From positions 11,054,001 to 11,118,000 of the forward strand of contig NC_060246.1 in assembly GCF_921293095.1 (NCBI RefSeq): a stretch of DNA of 64,000 nucleotides, in the 5' to 3' direction. The position numbers were made by a program, and so were the translations under genes. This DNA is from Ischnura elegans. Taxonomy: Eukaryota; Arthropoda; Insecta; Odonata; Coenagrionidae. The notes under the pieces were generated by a model. That model had not been told where the DNA came from. It made no database searches and saw only the letters and a program-made list of their open reading frames with translations. Below, one piece after another: positions 12,701 to 23,816 of the stretch (the stretch's first letter is position 1; each line of letters starts with the position of its first letter).

Positions 12701-15700
12701 TCGATTGAATAAATGAATCATGAGTGTATTTAAATGACAAGAGAGCAAATGATGGCTTGTTTTTTTTTCTGATTTAGCCACTGCAGCACAGTCAAATGGG
12801 CAATTGCCTCTTGACGGCTAACTGAAAAGTGTTTATGTATGGGGTAACTTTTTTGATGTAGTGAGGAACTGGGTAAGTTGTGCTTTCTGTTGGAGGTTTT
12901 TCGTCTGAAAGGAATCAATATATCAATGCTCAAAGTGTTTAAACTTTTCTTTTAATTCTGAACTGACCCTCTGAAGCATCAAATGTTGAATTTATGGTCC
13001 ACTTACATTTATTGCAAATAGGTTGTTGTTGATTGAGGCAGGTTTTTGGATTTTACAAAGAAAACTAAGTTTGATCTATCTGATGGTCGGTTCAACTCTG
13101 TTACTTAGGTGTCATTTACTTGAATGGATTTTCTAGCATATGCTAGTCACCAGTCCATGTGATAATGTGGAAATTGCCGTTCTTATCTGTGCTCAGGTTG
13201 GCTGTTATGGTTCCAATTCAAATTTCTTACTCTCTATGATATTTAATATTTTTGTTTTGAGTAAAAGCTTTAAGCTGAGTGAAATGATTTTTAGTTGGAT
13301 AACTCATGGTGCCTGCACGCTTAACCATTGCTGTCGTACTTTTTGCTGTGTAGGTGGAGGAGGAGTGTGGTGACATCCCCATGGCTCTGGTGCAAAACAA
13401 GATTGACGCCGTTGACCAGTGCGTGGTGCACGAGTAAGTTCTGTTCAACTGTTGTAAAATATTTTATAATTTCACTGTTGTAATGTTATGAGACATTTTT
13501 TGTTGCAACATTGCTATAAGTGTCTCTTTAATTTTTGCTGTGTGTTATTGTCACGATAGTACATACAGCAGACTCCCAATTATCCGGCTGAGGTTCATCC
13601 GGGTTGCGGATTATCCGTGCATGATTTTCACTCTCGCTCAATTTTTCCTGCATTCTTTATTTTAAAAATAAAATCGGACGCAAAATCATCGCAATTACTG
13701 CATTAATGCTAAGATAAATCAGGCTTATTATTTCCGTTAGAATACCCTTCGTAAAATGGAGGCAATTGTGCGCTAGCTGCATTCACGGGAGCACCGTGTC
13801 CCTATTTTCCAAGCCTCACAGCGCGCGACCATGTTCCTCTAAAAAGATTGCGAAATGGCGAAGAAAGCTCTCATTGAGTCGGGGAAGCTCTCGAAAATAA
13901 CAGAATAACTGCATAAATAATAATGTATTGTTTGTTTCAGGTAAATTATGAACATTGCAAGACATTTAAGTGAAAGTTTGGGTTATCTGTGTTTTGCGAT
14001 TATTCGTACCGTCTCTCCCCGTCATTAGCCCATTTGGATAATCGGGAGGGTGCTGTATTGTGCTACCATTGGGCACATCTTTTATGGCAAACCGTGTCTC
14101 CAAGGGTGGTCCCTTTAGGCCCTGAGTTAACTCTCGGTGATAGAAGACAACTTATTTGAACTCAACACAATTACCATGACTTATAAAGAGAAAATCCTGG
14201 TCAAATTCATTATTTTAAAAGATCAAGATGGACACCTCCAAGGTTTTTCTAGTATCTGATGTCATGGAAATAATTAGTTTTCATACATACATGAGTTCAA
14301 TATGTTTAAAATTTCTTCCCCTGCATTGTATGACAGATAAAGTGAGGAAGTCCCTGCAAGGTTCTTTCAATTCTTTTCACTATTAAATCGTTTTATTGTA
14401 TTTAGCCCAGTACACATTCATTTGTTGTGATAGCTTAGGAAACCGTGTGCTTGTGTTTCTATTGTTTTCGTCATGTTGTTTTCTTTTTCATTCTCAGCGA
14501 TGAAGCAAGTCGACTCGCCCAGGCCATTGGCTGCCCACTCTTCCGCACGTCTGTGAGGGAAGGAATCGGTGTGTCTGCTCCCTTTTCATATCTTGCGCAG
14601 AGGTGTGCCGTTGCGTTGAGAGAAGATGAAATGTACCACGACAACGAGAGCACAATCCACGGGAATGACGTGCATCACTTGCATGGGACCATGTGGAGTG
14701 TGGGTGAGTAATCTTGATGAAATGTGCATGATGGACATTTTTTGAAGGTTAGAGGCATACCAATCAGTTTGTTTCATTTTGGTGATGATTTCAATGCACT
14801 ACCAGTGAGAAAAATCATTCATCGAATCCAATCTTTAATCGATTTCCTCCTAGTGTGGCAGGAATTGAGTGCGTGTTGGGCAACATTTATGGTTTGAGGT
14901 TTTCCTGTAGTTGGCAGGTCCCATTTCATGAAAACATGTTTTATTTTAGTCAGGAATGATGGTCGAATGAGTTTGGAGCCCAACTCCCGAGTGGTGGGAC
15001 TGGGTTTGATAACAACAGGATAAAATCTTTCTTTCTCGTGATACTTGTAGCATCCCTTAGTATGAGCTCTCCTGTTATTCTTTTACCTTTTCCTTTAAAG
15101 AAGAGTTTTTTGTAAGTGGAAAATTTGTTGAGTTGACAGCAACAGGCCTGTTACCTTTTTTGGATGGCTCTTTAATAATGTTACCTCTGTGTCTTATTAA
15201 TGTGTGATCTTTATTGATTCATATTTTTTTGTTTTCTTTTCTTCATTTTTCTCTCCATATTTTTACAGTTCAAGCAAAGCAAAAAGTCATTTGTAGATCC
15301 TCAAATTTCTTTTTTGTCAATGCTGGTTGTTCAAATGAAAATTTTCCTCCTATAAATATTTATTGTTGTAAGTTAATTGCTCTAAAAACAGGAGGGCGTC
15401 ATAGTCTTCAAAGTAAACTTGGAAAAGTTGCTTTAAAAAATGGCATTGCCTGAGTTTCAAACAGTCATGTTGTATGGGAGAGTAGATATACTTCCTGTGG
15501 GTCACCTTTGTATCCTTTCCAACAGTTTCAATCTTTTGCTGCAGCTGCTAGAAATCTCCCAAAGGTACATTTGACATTATAACTCGCTACATCTAATTCT
15601 CGTGGTAGTTCAGCTAATTATTTTGGATTGGTTGCCAAATTTCGTCCTGAATTTGTACCAGACTTAAAAATAATTAACAGAGCTTTAAATATTGCTGAGA

Positions 15701-16398
15701 GAATCTATTTTTATTCTCAATTAAAGTGAGATATGACATAACCGAAATATGTTTCGTTTTTCAAACTTTGATGATATTAAATTTTTAATCTTCAAAAAAC
15801 TCATGAAAGAAACATGTAGTCCTATTAATGCCAATGTGTATTGAAAATAGTGTATTGCTTATATGTGGTGTATAGATATGGTAACCTACTGCTTTGTTTG
15901 ATACATATTTGTAAGTATATTGGTAATAAATATCCATTATTGTTAAGGGAATAAACTGAAAAGGATATTTTGATTAAAATAAAGTTGACTAAGTATTTTT
16001 TCTTATTCCATTTATAAATCCTTTTGAGGATTATTTCTCGTTCCTGATATCCTTTCATATCAAATCTTCATATGGTGGCCGCCCCGGAAATGAGCGCACC
16101 TTTCTTTTGTCTGCTCTGTGGTCACTTAAGACAGATTTTAGTGAACATGTTCTGGTACAATTGATGGTATAAATTTCTCTCACTTGCTTATCTCTCTATG
16201 TGCAATTTGTCTAATTGCTGGTATTTGCATAAATTCTTTTCCTCAGGTGCACCCCAGGGAAAGCTGAGCTCTGGTCGGTCTACTGGATTGCGTGAGACAG
16301 TTGTACTGCGCAAGGGACACACAGGATCGAGAAGAGGTAGCTCTGGTCTCGCCCGAAAGCTTGGTGGTGTACTGGATGGTGCTTGCCAGCTATTGTAA
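9764..16398 (+). CDS. Rab23: Rab23 small GTPase (six coding exons)
   Basis: Join 9764-9796, 10408-10529, 11979-12147, 13354-13433, 14498-14703, 16247-16398. All junctions are GT-AG and keep one frame for 253 residues; human Rab23 is about 237. Seen: P-loop GNGAVGKS (residues 16-23), switch I threonine in KKTIGVDF (T41), WDTAGQEEF (65-73), NKID (123-126) and RTSVRE (151-156) in the G5 position. The start MREEDLEIAIK and the KDYKKTIGVDFLERQIE block are specific to Rab23 within the Rab family. The C-terminus is CQLL, a single-cysteine CaaX box like the one in vertebrate Rab23, rather than the double cysteine of most Rabs; a terminal Leu predicts geranylgeranylation. Known role: membrane-trafficking GTPase that antagonises Hedgehog signalling in vertebrates and acts in planar polarity in flies. 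The last 45 residues are basic and Ser/Gly-rich and not alignable by eye. The gene is convergent with BAG2. Confidence 0.96.
10408..10529 (+). CDS. Rab23: Rab23 exon 2 (P-loop, switch I)
   Basis: Acceptor CAACAG, donor GTAAGTG, ends in phase 2. Encodes residues 12-51 with the P-loop GNGAVGKSS and the switch I threonine in TIGVDF. Confidence 0.96.
10657..10840. repeat. Foldback element with tRNA-derived promoter boxes
   Basis: About 60-base inverted arms (from AATAGTGCGAAAAATCCACG to its complement) flank a 63-base loop. The loop has TAGCTTAACTGG, an A-box match, and the right arm has GGTTCGAATCC, a B-box. Because the arms are inverted, a B-box also lies on the minus strand. It lies in Rab23 intron 2. 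No proper acceptor stem adjoins the tRNA-like part, so it is not called a tRNA gene. Confidence 0.75.
11870..11887 (+). repeat. 18-base poly-C run
   Basis: Uninterrupted C run, 91 bases before the Rab23 exon 3 acceptor. The G strand could form a quadruplex; length is prone to assembly error. Confidence 0.8.
11979..12147 (+). CDS. Rab23: Rab23 exon 3 (switch II)
   Basis: Acceptor TACCCAG, donor GTAAGC, phase 2 to phase 0. Encodes LMLWDTAGQEEFDALTKAYY and the following strand. An 18-base C run lies about 90 bases upstream of the acceptor. Confidence 0.96.
13354..13433 (+). CDS. Rab23: Rab23 exon 4 (NKxD motif)
   Basis: Acceptor GTGTAG, donor GTAAGT, phase 0 to phase 2. Encodes VEEECGDIPMALVQNKIDAV, which carries the guanine-specificity motif NKID. 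Confidence 0.95.
13566..14055. mobile_element. pogo/Tigger-type MITE in Rab23 intron 4
   Basis: Ends CAGCAGACTCCCAATTATCC and GGATAATCGGGAGGGTGCTG are inverted repeats flanked by TA on each side, the target duplication of pogo/Tc1-like elements. A homologous copy in opposite orientation lies at 47138-47850. Non-coding. Confidence 0.82.
14498..14703 (+). CDS. Rab23: Rab23 exon 5 (G5 motif)
   Basis: Acceptor TTCTCAG, donor GTGAGT, phase 2 to phase 1. Encodes residues 135-203, with RTSVRE in place of the usual SAK motif and the final helix FSYLAQRC. Confidence 0.93.
16247..16398 (+). CDS. Rab23: Rab23 exon 6 (CaaX C-terminus)
   Basis: Acceptor TTTCCTCAG, in frame with exon 5, ending CQLL then TAA. 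The exon is rich in Gly, Ser, Arg and Lys, as expected for a hypervariable Rab tail. The prenylation box supports the stop. Confidence 0.9.
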
Positions 16399-17870
16399 TC
16401 TCACATTTTGCATTATTCCATTGTTTAAGACGTTAATATTTGAAGAAAAAGGACTAAGTCCCCTAACTGTTACAGAAAGGGGAAAATGTGGTGTTTATAG
16501 GTATTTATTTGAATTGAAATTGTTGTTATTGGCTGCTGCCATGTTATTAATTCAGAGGATCATATACTTAAGGGTAATGCTGGTAGATACTCGGGTTGTT
16601 TTTAGTACACATCTGTGAGCCAAAGATATCCATGACCTTCGAAGTGCCTGTTAAGTATCTCTCTCGAGAAATATGGATTGATGATCCAGTAAACCAGTTA
16701 AATGGTTGCATTATTTGTATGAGTCCATCATGGCTACTGATAAGGACATAAATGGTCAAGTCAGATATGTAAAAATGAGGTAGCGTAAGAGTGAGACCAA
16801 TTTGAAAAATTCAAAACTAACGGCAACACAAACTTTAAATTGTGTGACTTTTCATACTTAAATTGCATTTACTGTGTGAACAAGATGATACCCATTGCAG
16901 TGGAATATAGGAAACTTATGCTTGTGGAATACTTAAGTGCTGTGATGAATTCAAGTAGCCTTAGCTTATAGGAGACATTTTGGAATGAATCTAATTTTTT
17001 GTATTTATAATGGTTGTGGGAATCATATGTGAACAATTTCTGTGGTTAGTATTGCCTAAGTTCGTACAGCACCTGTGGTGATTCTTACTGAATGATCCAT
17101 ACGTATTTGCTAAAGATTTCCGGTCTAATGTGGTATTACTCATTTTTCAAGATATTTAAATCACTCTGAAGCTAATGCATCATTCTTCAGATCAGATGTT
17201 CAATATCACAATATGTATTTGTACATTGCAGATAGAAATACCTCATTTTAGTCTAATTTAACATTCCATGAAATCAAGGAATCTCCTTCAGAAGTGAAGG
17301 TTCAAGTCTTACCTCACCCCTGACTTAAGTAATGTAACAATGATGTCTACATGTTTCTGAATCCGCTATCAATTCAAATATGAACTCGAAGCATAAAATA
17401 ACTGATTATCTCAGTGCATTCTCAATAACAATCAGATTGTGGCCTGTGTCAACATTGTAATGTTGCTGTCGCCGGCAGCCGTCTTGCCACATATATCCAA
17501 CCACCATGTCTTATCAAATTACATGCATAGTTGGGTGGCAGAAGGTGCAGTTACAGTTTTTTATAGTAATTTTTAAACCTTGATAATACCAGTTGTATTT
17601 AAGGCCCCTAAACGTTCATGGCATTGTGATGTAATCAAAGAGAATGTGGCCTGACTGACTGGCACGGCCCCCGTGGCAATTTCTTTGCTGTGTTGGTTCT
17701 TTTAATCCGTCCATGTAAACTTAATATTTTCTATACTAACCTGTTCATATTTTATATATAAATATTTATTTATTATATACAGCACTTATACAAATTTTTG
17801 TGTGAGCAAATCTTATTTTATAAAGCTACAACTTTGTACTTTTTGTAATATTTTTGTTACTTCAAATAAA
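16399..17870 (+). other. Rab23: Probable Rab23 3' UTR with poly(A) signal
   Basis: AT-rich non-coding sequence after the stop, without a recognisable repeat. AATAAA at 17865-17870 follows a T-rich stretch and is the best 3'-end signal. UTR length of about 1.5 kb is inferred, since no transcript data are available. Confidence 0.5.
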
Positions 17871-18224
17871 AATAATGAAGAATTCAGTCCTGTTAAATTC
17901 TATGCTAAAAATTAATCAAGTTAGCTACCTTTAATGCAATGAGTAGTGATATGTAATCATGTATGCAATAAATGTGATATTGATGCGGTGATCGTAAAGA
18001 AATCCGACATAGGTGCAATGATTAGATTTGCAAGATATTTTAACTGGAAATTTGCCTTTTTGATGGCAAAATTTGTAAAATTAGTGCTGAGTGCAGTTAA
18101 AATGCTCTACTGCCGCTCACCACTTGTACCATGTGAGCAACTGGCCAATTGCTTGTAGTGATGGGCACTGTGTGAGTGAGTCAGTTCAAATGTGCGAATC
18201 GGCAGATTGAGCTGTCAGGTGAGA

Positions 18225-18375
18225 GTGTCTCTTTATTTGGTGAGTCGCGACTCCCTCCGTGCACACTGTGCTGGAGTTGTGCAAGGTGAAGTCTAACTCC
18301 TGGTGCTCACGACTCCCTCCGCGCACACTGTGCGTGTTGGAGTCATGTGCAGTGGAAGTCGGACTCCATGTGCAC
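18225..18375. repeat. Two-copy tandem repeat, about 65 bp
   Basis: The unit CGACTCCCTCCGTGCACACT recurs once with few changes (CGACTCCCTCCGCGCACACT), followed each time by a related GGAGT..GTGCA..GAAGTC segment. Confidence 0.6.
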
Positions 18376-18894
18376 ACAACCGGCAGGTCATAGGGACTTT
18401 TCACGCGTAGCTGACTGCTTGCCTTTTCACATTGCTTGAAAGATTCTCCTGATTCATTTCCTGGGTATTAATCTAGAGATTCTCATGTGACCCTTATCGT
18501 AATTCTCTCTCCTGCATTTTCGTTGCAATGTGAAAGAAGAAGGGTTGAGGATGCTCATGTAAAAGTTTTCGTCAACAGCAAATTTATGAAAATAATAAGA
18601 GACAAAAATGAAAATTTGTTTTAACACAAACAACTGAGATTAAATGAGAAAATTAATTATGAATTGTTAACATGATCATATAGTTTTGGAGAGAATACTT
18701 TCATACAACAGAATTTTTTTAAATGTTGTCTCTCTAAGCACCGGAGACGGAAGATATTTTCCATCTTCCATGAAATATATAACGTAATGGCAGAAGTAGT
18801 TCTTAACTTCTATCACCTGCTAAGCATAGTGATTATGTAATATGTGATTGGTTTGAAATCAAATTTTCTATAATATAAAGAAAAGGTAAAATGA

Positions 18895-19480
18895 AATAAC
18901 ACTTGTCAAAAAACCAATTTGGATTCATGAAGAATAGAGGCACAAAAGGAAGCAATTCCATGCCTTGATACTACTGTTTGAGAAAATGATCCACATAAGC
19001 AAGACAATGTACCTATGTTACCTTGATGGACTTGGAAAAGACATTTAATAATTTCAAATTAAATATGATGTTCAATAGGCTGGTGGACGAGACAATAATG
19101 ATAGAAGAATCATGTACCAGCTGTACGGGGACCAGGTGGCCAAAGTATACACACAAGGAGAAGGTACTAAATAGTAAAAAATTAACTAAGGAGTCCGGCA
19201 AGGATGTTCCCTATCACCAGTGCCCTTCTATATGTACATAGAGTAAGCAATGAAAGTCGTACAAGAACAAAGGATTACTAGTGGAATAAAGAAGAAATAA
19301 ACATGTCACGATTTGCAGATGACCACCAAGAAAACCAAGATATGTACTTGCTTAGGGAAGAAAGAAAACCGTGGCAGACATTCAGCTCAAAGGAGAGAGA
19401 TTGGGACAAGTGGAGTCATTCACCTACCGAAGCAGCACCGTCACCTGGGATGGTAGAAGCACAACAGACACCAAGCATTG
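18895..19480 (+). pseudogene. LINE reverse-transcriptase relic
   Basis: Broken frames on the + strand read NQFGFMKNRGTKG (about 18915), MDLEKTFNNFKLNMMFNRL (19026), GVRQGCSLSPVPFYMYIE (19190-19243) and RFADD (19309-19323). These are reverse-transcriptase blocks in family order. Several frameshifts and stops show it is dead. Clade not assignable by eye. Confidence 0.82.
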
Positions 19481-19523
19481 AATAGCCCAAGCTAAGAATG
19501 CATTCATAACAAAGAGGTTGCTA

Positions 19524-20193
19524 CAGTAAAACCTCTATGTAGTGAACCTCTTTACATCATAAACCTCTATACTTCATACCACCCCTACGGTCCCATCAGA
19601 TTTACATGTCAATTTACAGGCAAACCTCTTCATCTCATAAAACCTTCACTTATCATACCAAGGAGACGGCCTAACCACCTCTGCAAATCGTACCGAGACA
19701 ACTAGATACCATTAATGCAGCCGCGGTTACATACATGGAATGGCATTTTCAGCGATAAATGTTTCATGCTTATTTTTTTTTCTTATACACCTTTAATTAT
19801 ATGCTACAATTTTCACGTTAACCATTAGTTATGGCCATTTTGTTCCATATGAGAGCACACCTAACAGTAAGTAAGAAAAAAGGATCCAACTATCCTAATG
19901 ATTGAAGTGCCTGTTGAATTAAGAGGGCTCACATTGTTTTCTCTCAAATCATGGTAAAAATCATGTGATAGCGCTCGCTTTCTGTAATTATCAAATAGTA
20001 AATATATGTTCACTAATGCATGCATGTTTGTTTAAACACATAAATATAATGGTTTAAAAGACAGTAGTGCCTTTCATTTCCGAAGGATATGAAAAAATGG
20101 TGCCTATCACTGAAACCTCTTAATAGTGAACCTCCATACATCAAAATGTCCAAATTTTGGTCCCCTCCATTACAATATAAAGAAGTTTTACTG
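19524..20193. mobile_element. pogo-type MITE, 670 bp, TA target duplication
   Basis: CAGTAAAACCTCTATGTAG at the left is inverted relative to ATATAAAGAAGTTTTACTG at the right, with TA on both sides. No ORF inside. Confidence 0.75.
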
Positions 20194-20539
20194 TATTATG
20201 ATCGACGACAATAAGACTGGAGGCTAGGAAACAGTACATGAAAACATTTGTGTGGGCTGTGACTCTCAATGGCTCAGAAGCTCAGACCATCGGAAAAAGT
20301 GACCAGAAAAGAATAGAGGCCTTTGGGATCTGGTGGTGGGGGAGGGCAGCTCAACCTTGTGTCCAATCTTGATCCAGCTCCAAGCACTGTCCTGCATCTT
20401 CTTAATAAATTTCCAGCAATCATTTCCCTTCAAATGGAAGTGGGTTAGAGAATATGAAATTTGCCAAATATATAGCACAAAACTTAAAATATTCCCAGTG
20501 CACTGATATTTATGGACTACTTAATTAAAGATGTTGTAA

Positions 20540-21210
20540 CCCCTGTCATTAATCTGAAACTCACGCTTTCAATCTGGCATCTTTCCTAATGCCTTGAAAA
20601 TATCAACAATTATACCTATTTATAAAAAAGACTATAACACCTTACCCTCCAATTATAGACCAATTTAAAGGCATTCAGGTATATGAACACTTTCAAGTTA
20701 ACAAATTATTTTCTCCTTCACAACTTGGATTTTGCAAAGTCTATTCCACCACTTCAGCTGCCATTTATATTAATGCTTTTCTACCTAAATCCTTCTTTGC
20801 CTTAATTGTACTGTAATCTAAAGCATTCTGTTGCTCATCGGATGCAAAGACTCTGTTGCTCATCGGGTTTTTCTACAAAAACTTCAGTATTAGGGCTTCA
20901 TTAATCTTGAACTGGAATCTTCAAATCTCATCTCACTGATCCATCCCCGCATGTTTTCATCAATAATAACCTTTCTTCACCCCTGAGATTAAATCATGGA
21001 ATTCCTCAGGTTCAGACCTCTTTTATTCCTTATTATAATCAATGAATTACCATCTAACTTCTTCTGTAAGGATAAGTATGCTGACGATATTACTTTTATT
21101 CACAAGACTAACAACCTGATTAATTCTAGCACTATTGCTTTCTTGTTTTCATCTGAAGCCTCCAACTGGTTTTTCTGCTTTGACACGTGCCACAATGTGA
21201 TACTGTAGCT
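20540..21210 (+). pseudogene. Second LINE reverse-transcriptase relic
   Basis: Reads [20 protein letters not shown] near 20610, KLFSPSQLGFCKVYSTTSAA near 20705, then PLLFLIIINELPSNFF and KYADDITFIHKTNNL near 21080, with the catalytic YADD. Frames are broken between blocks. The sequence differs from the 18895 relic, so it is a separate insertion. Confidence 0.82.
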
Positions 21211-22055
21211 CGTTCAAATTGATGTCTGTCTTTAGCGCTGCACTAAAATTTTAGTTGCTTCCTTGAATTTGTCATGTTGAGAAGCATTTATGTGACACTT
21301 GGCATTGAAAGAACTTTCAGCCACCCACACGTGACAAATAAATCATTTTATATTTAAAGTATTTCGCTCAATATGTTGATAATTCAATCATTTTTGTTCT
21401 GAATATTGATCTCCTTTGCTATTTTCTATGAGGAAGCTCGTGTCCACCATTACCAATTATTTTCAGCGTATCCCCAACAGGTTTGTCGCGCACCCCAGAG
21501 TGTTACGCCTACCACCAGTTGGGAACCGTTGCTATAGCGAAGGATGTGGATGCTGAAGGGCTTGTGCACGTTGAACCACCAGCAAAAGAATCAGATACAG
21601 ATGACGACAGCAACAACTCAGATGAAGTGCACACTGCAGACCCTAACCACCTAGGGTGGAGGTCTTGAAAGCTATGACCCTCAGGCCACATCTGGTCCGA
21701 CATATAATTTCATCTGGCCGGCCAAACAAATCGCAGTCTGTTGACCTTGAAAAAATAATTATTGTACGGCTGTTAATAATTCTTACAATTGGCTCATCTA
21801 ATCTGGAACCTGATTTTAATGAAATTTTGAAGTCAAAGCGACATATCATTCGTTGCACAAATTTGGTTGCATGAAACTAAAGGAAGGAATCTATTAAGTT
21901 TATCATGATATTTCCAAGAAGATGTTTCCCAAATTTTCTATGATTATGCTCTAATTTTTAATGAAATTAGATTACTGGCACTGCTTTGGTTTTTTTTTAT
22001 TTTGCTATTCCTTTTGCCCGCATAAATGTAGGATATACATAATACAGCCCTTACA

Positions 22056-22530
22056 TTGAAAATTTTGGAGGCCCCTGACCTAGAGAGAAGATTACTTCTA
22101 AGAGTGTGTGAGGTTCAAGGTGGCACGAGTGATCAAGCGGAAGAACACATTATATCGCCTCAGACTTTGTCTCCAAGCAGCTCAGATGTGACCCAATGCT
22201 TCAAAAGACAACAACTTGCAGACCCAATGACACCTCTGGAGGTTTCTAATAATGCAAGCTTACCCTCAAACGTAGTAGCATATAAACCATGTAAGTGGCG
22301 AAGGGGTAATCCTGCTTTCCAGCTCAATTTCATTTGTAATCCAATTCTTCCATCTGAAGAGGCATTAAAATGTGAAAGTCCACTGGATTTTTTTTCTTTA
22401 TTTTTCTCAGATAAACTGTTAAATCACATCTGCAGACAAAGAGACAAAAATGCTAACCAGAAAAATGTTAACTTAGCTTTGTAGAAGGAGGAACTTATAA
22501 CATTCCTCGGTGGTGTGCTATGCTAAATAT
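22056..22530 (+). pseudogene. piggyBac transposase N-terminal fragment
   Basis: An open frame of 142 codons ends with ESPLDFFSLFFSDKLLNHIC, the hallmark start of the piggyBac transposase domain. After one stop it continues KEELITFLGGVL, the next conserved block. It is cut near 22540, where a TACAGTCAAACC terminus begins. No catalytic region follows. An acidic frame at 21483-21668 (SDTDDDSNNSDE) may be an upstream part, which is inference. Confidence 0.7.
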
Positions 22531-22599
22531 CCTAATACAGTCAAACCTATTTAGAACGAACCTCTATAGAAGACAAGTTCTCTATACAGCAAAAAAAAG

Positions 22600-22928
22600 T
22601 TACGGTCCCGTTTGTTTTTGCGTGTAAACCGTGCGATTGTGGACCGAGCTATGTAGGGCAAACAGGACGTGATTTCACCACGAGAATGAAAGAACACAAG
22701 AAGTGCAAAGAAAACGGTGATGAGACATCCATGGTAGCAAAACACCTGTTAAATTTGGGCCATGATTGCGAATTTGATCCTGTGATTCTCCACGTAGCCG
22801 ACAAAGGAAGAAAACTTGATGCCCTGGAACAAATAGAAATTAACATAAGGAAAAAGACTAATAAGCCCCTCCTCAACGAACTTCTGTACTGCACCAGCTC
22901 ACCCCTCCTATCCATTGACTTCCATTAG
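22600..22928 (+). CDS. Penelope-like element C-terminus, GIY-YIG endonuclease
   Basis: Open frame of about 109 codons, undisrupted. Reads CKPCDCGPSYVGQTGRDFTT, then RMKEHKK, HLLNLGHDCEFDPV and LDALEQIEINIRKKTNKP, and stops TAG. SYVGQTGR..TRMKEHK is the GIY-YIG core as found at the C-terminus of Penelope-like retroelement proteins. The reverse transcriptase is absent, so the copy is 5'-truncated, as is usual for these elements. The intact frame contrasts with decayed neighbours and suggests a younger insertion. It is followed by a tail with a hammerhead-like motif at 23265-23300. Confidence 0.85.
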
Positions 22929-23264
22929 CCATTCCCCGTCCCCTCCCATCCCTCTTTCCCCCAGGACGCGGTGGCCCGCCCCCCCTCATCCTCCTCGACG
23001 GCCGACACCATGAGGCATCCAGGGGTAGGTGACCGGACCGAGCGACTGGAGCGTTGGAACCCAGCGGAGAGGGTACCAGGGGCCTTCCCACCATCCCCTT
23101 GGAGGAAGACATTAAGGTCAATTAGTGTATTTATCATACTCCTCTCTAACCCCATCCTCAGTTTTCCCAAGCCCCGTGACTGTACACCCTCCCTCTTTCC
23201 CCGCCTTCCCGCCCACCACCCCCTCCTACCTTCCCCATTTAAGCGTAGCGCACTTGATATTTTT

Positions 23265-23300
23265 GTACCTGATGATGCTGAAAAGCGAAACCGGTAGTAT
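23265..23300 (+). ncRNA. Hammerhead-ribozyme-like motif in the Penelope tail
   Basis: CTGATGA (23269-23275), one extra T, stem II GCT-GAAA-AGC (23277-23286), then GAAA (23287-23290). Stem III would be ACC/GGT (23290-23295) with no loop, which could pair only in a dimer. GTAC before the core (23265-23268) pairs with GTAT at 23297-23300, giving stem I, with A23296 at the cleavage position. Hammerheads are known in Penelope-like elements. The extra T may weaken activity. Confidence 0.5.
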
Positions 23301-23816
23301 TAATAAATGTAAAATTGTGGAAATTGCTCCTGCTTTTTCATTTTCATTATGTCATGTTTCCACTCCATCTCGCCTGAAACCTCAGACTATATACGTTATT
23401 GCCTTTAAATTGCATATAACTGTCATGATAATTGTATTCATTTATAAAATATTTTTTTGCAAAATTTCCATAGGAACGCACTACACTAACCCACACTACT
23501 GCTCCCTGTGCATGAAATCCCATATATTTACATCTACATATATCCCGCAAGCCGCCAAAAACGCGTGTGGCAGGGGGTGTTAGGACACCAGCCATCATTA
23601 AAATATAATGAATTTACAAAATATTTCTTTAACGAATAAAGTTTTTTTGATTATGAAAAGTGTTACAATTAGTTTAAAACCCATTACTTAGTACCCTGTT
23701 TTTCTAAAATTTTCTCCCCTGGTTTTCGAACCTCCCCCCCTGAACAAAATTCCTGGCTATGCCTCTGGGTTCAATCATTTAACTTGTGCATCTATCTATG
23801 TATTTATGTATACCTA

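Noticed and set aside
22871-23170. Overlapping minus and plus frames of about 80-110 codons in GC-rich DNA
   Set aside because: They lie in the Penelope tail, are Pro/Arg/Gly-rich from base composition, and lack conserved motifs.
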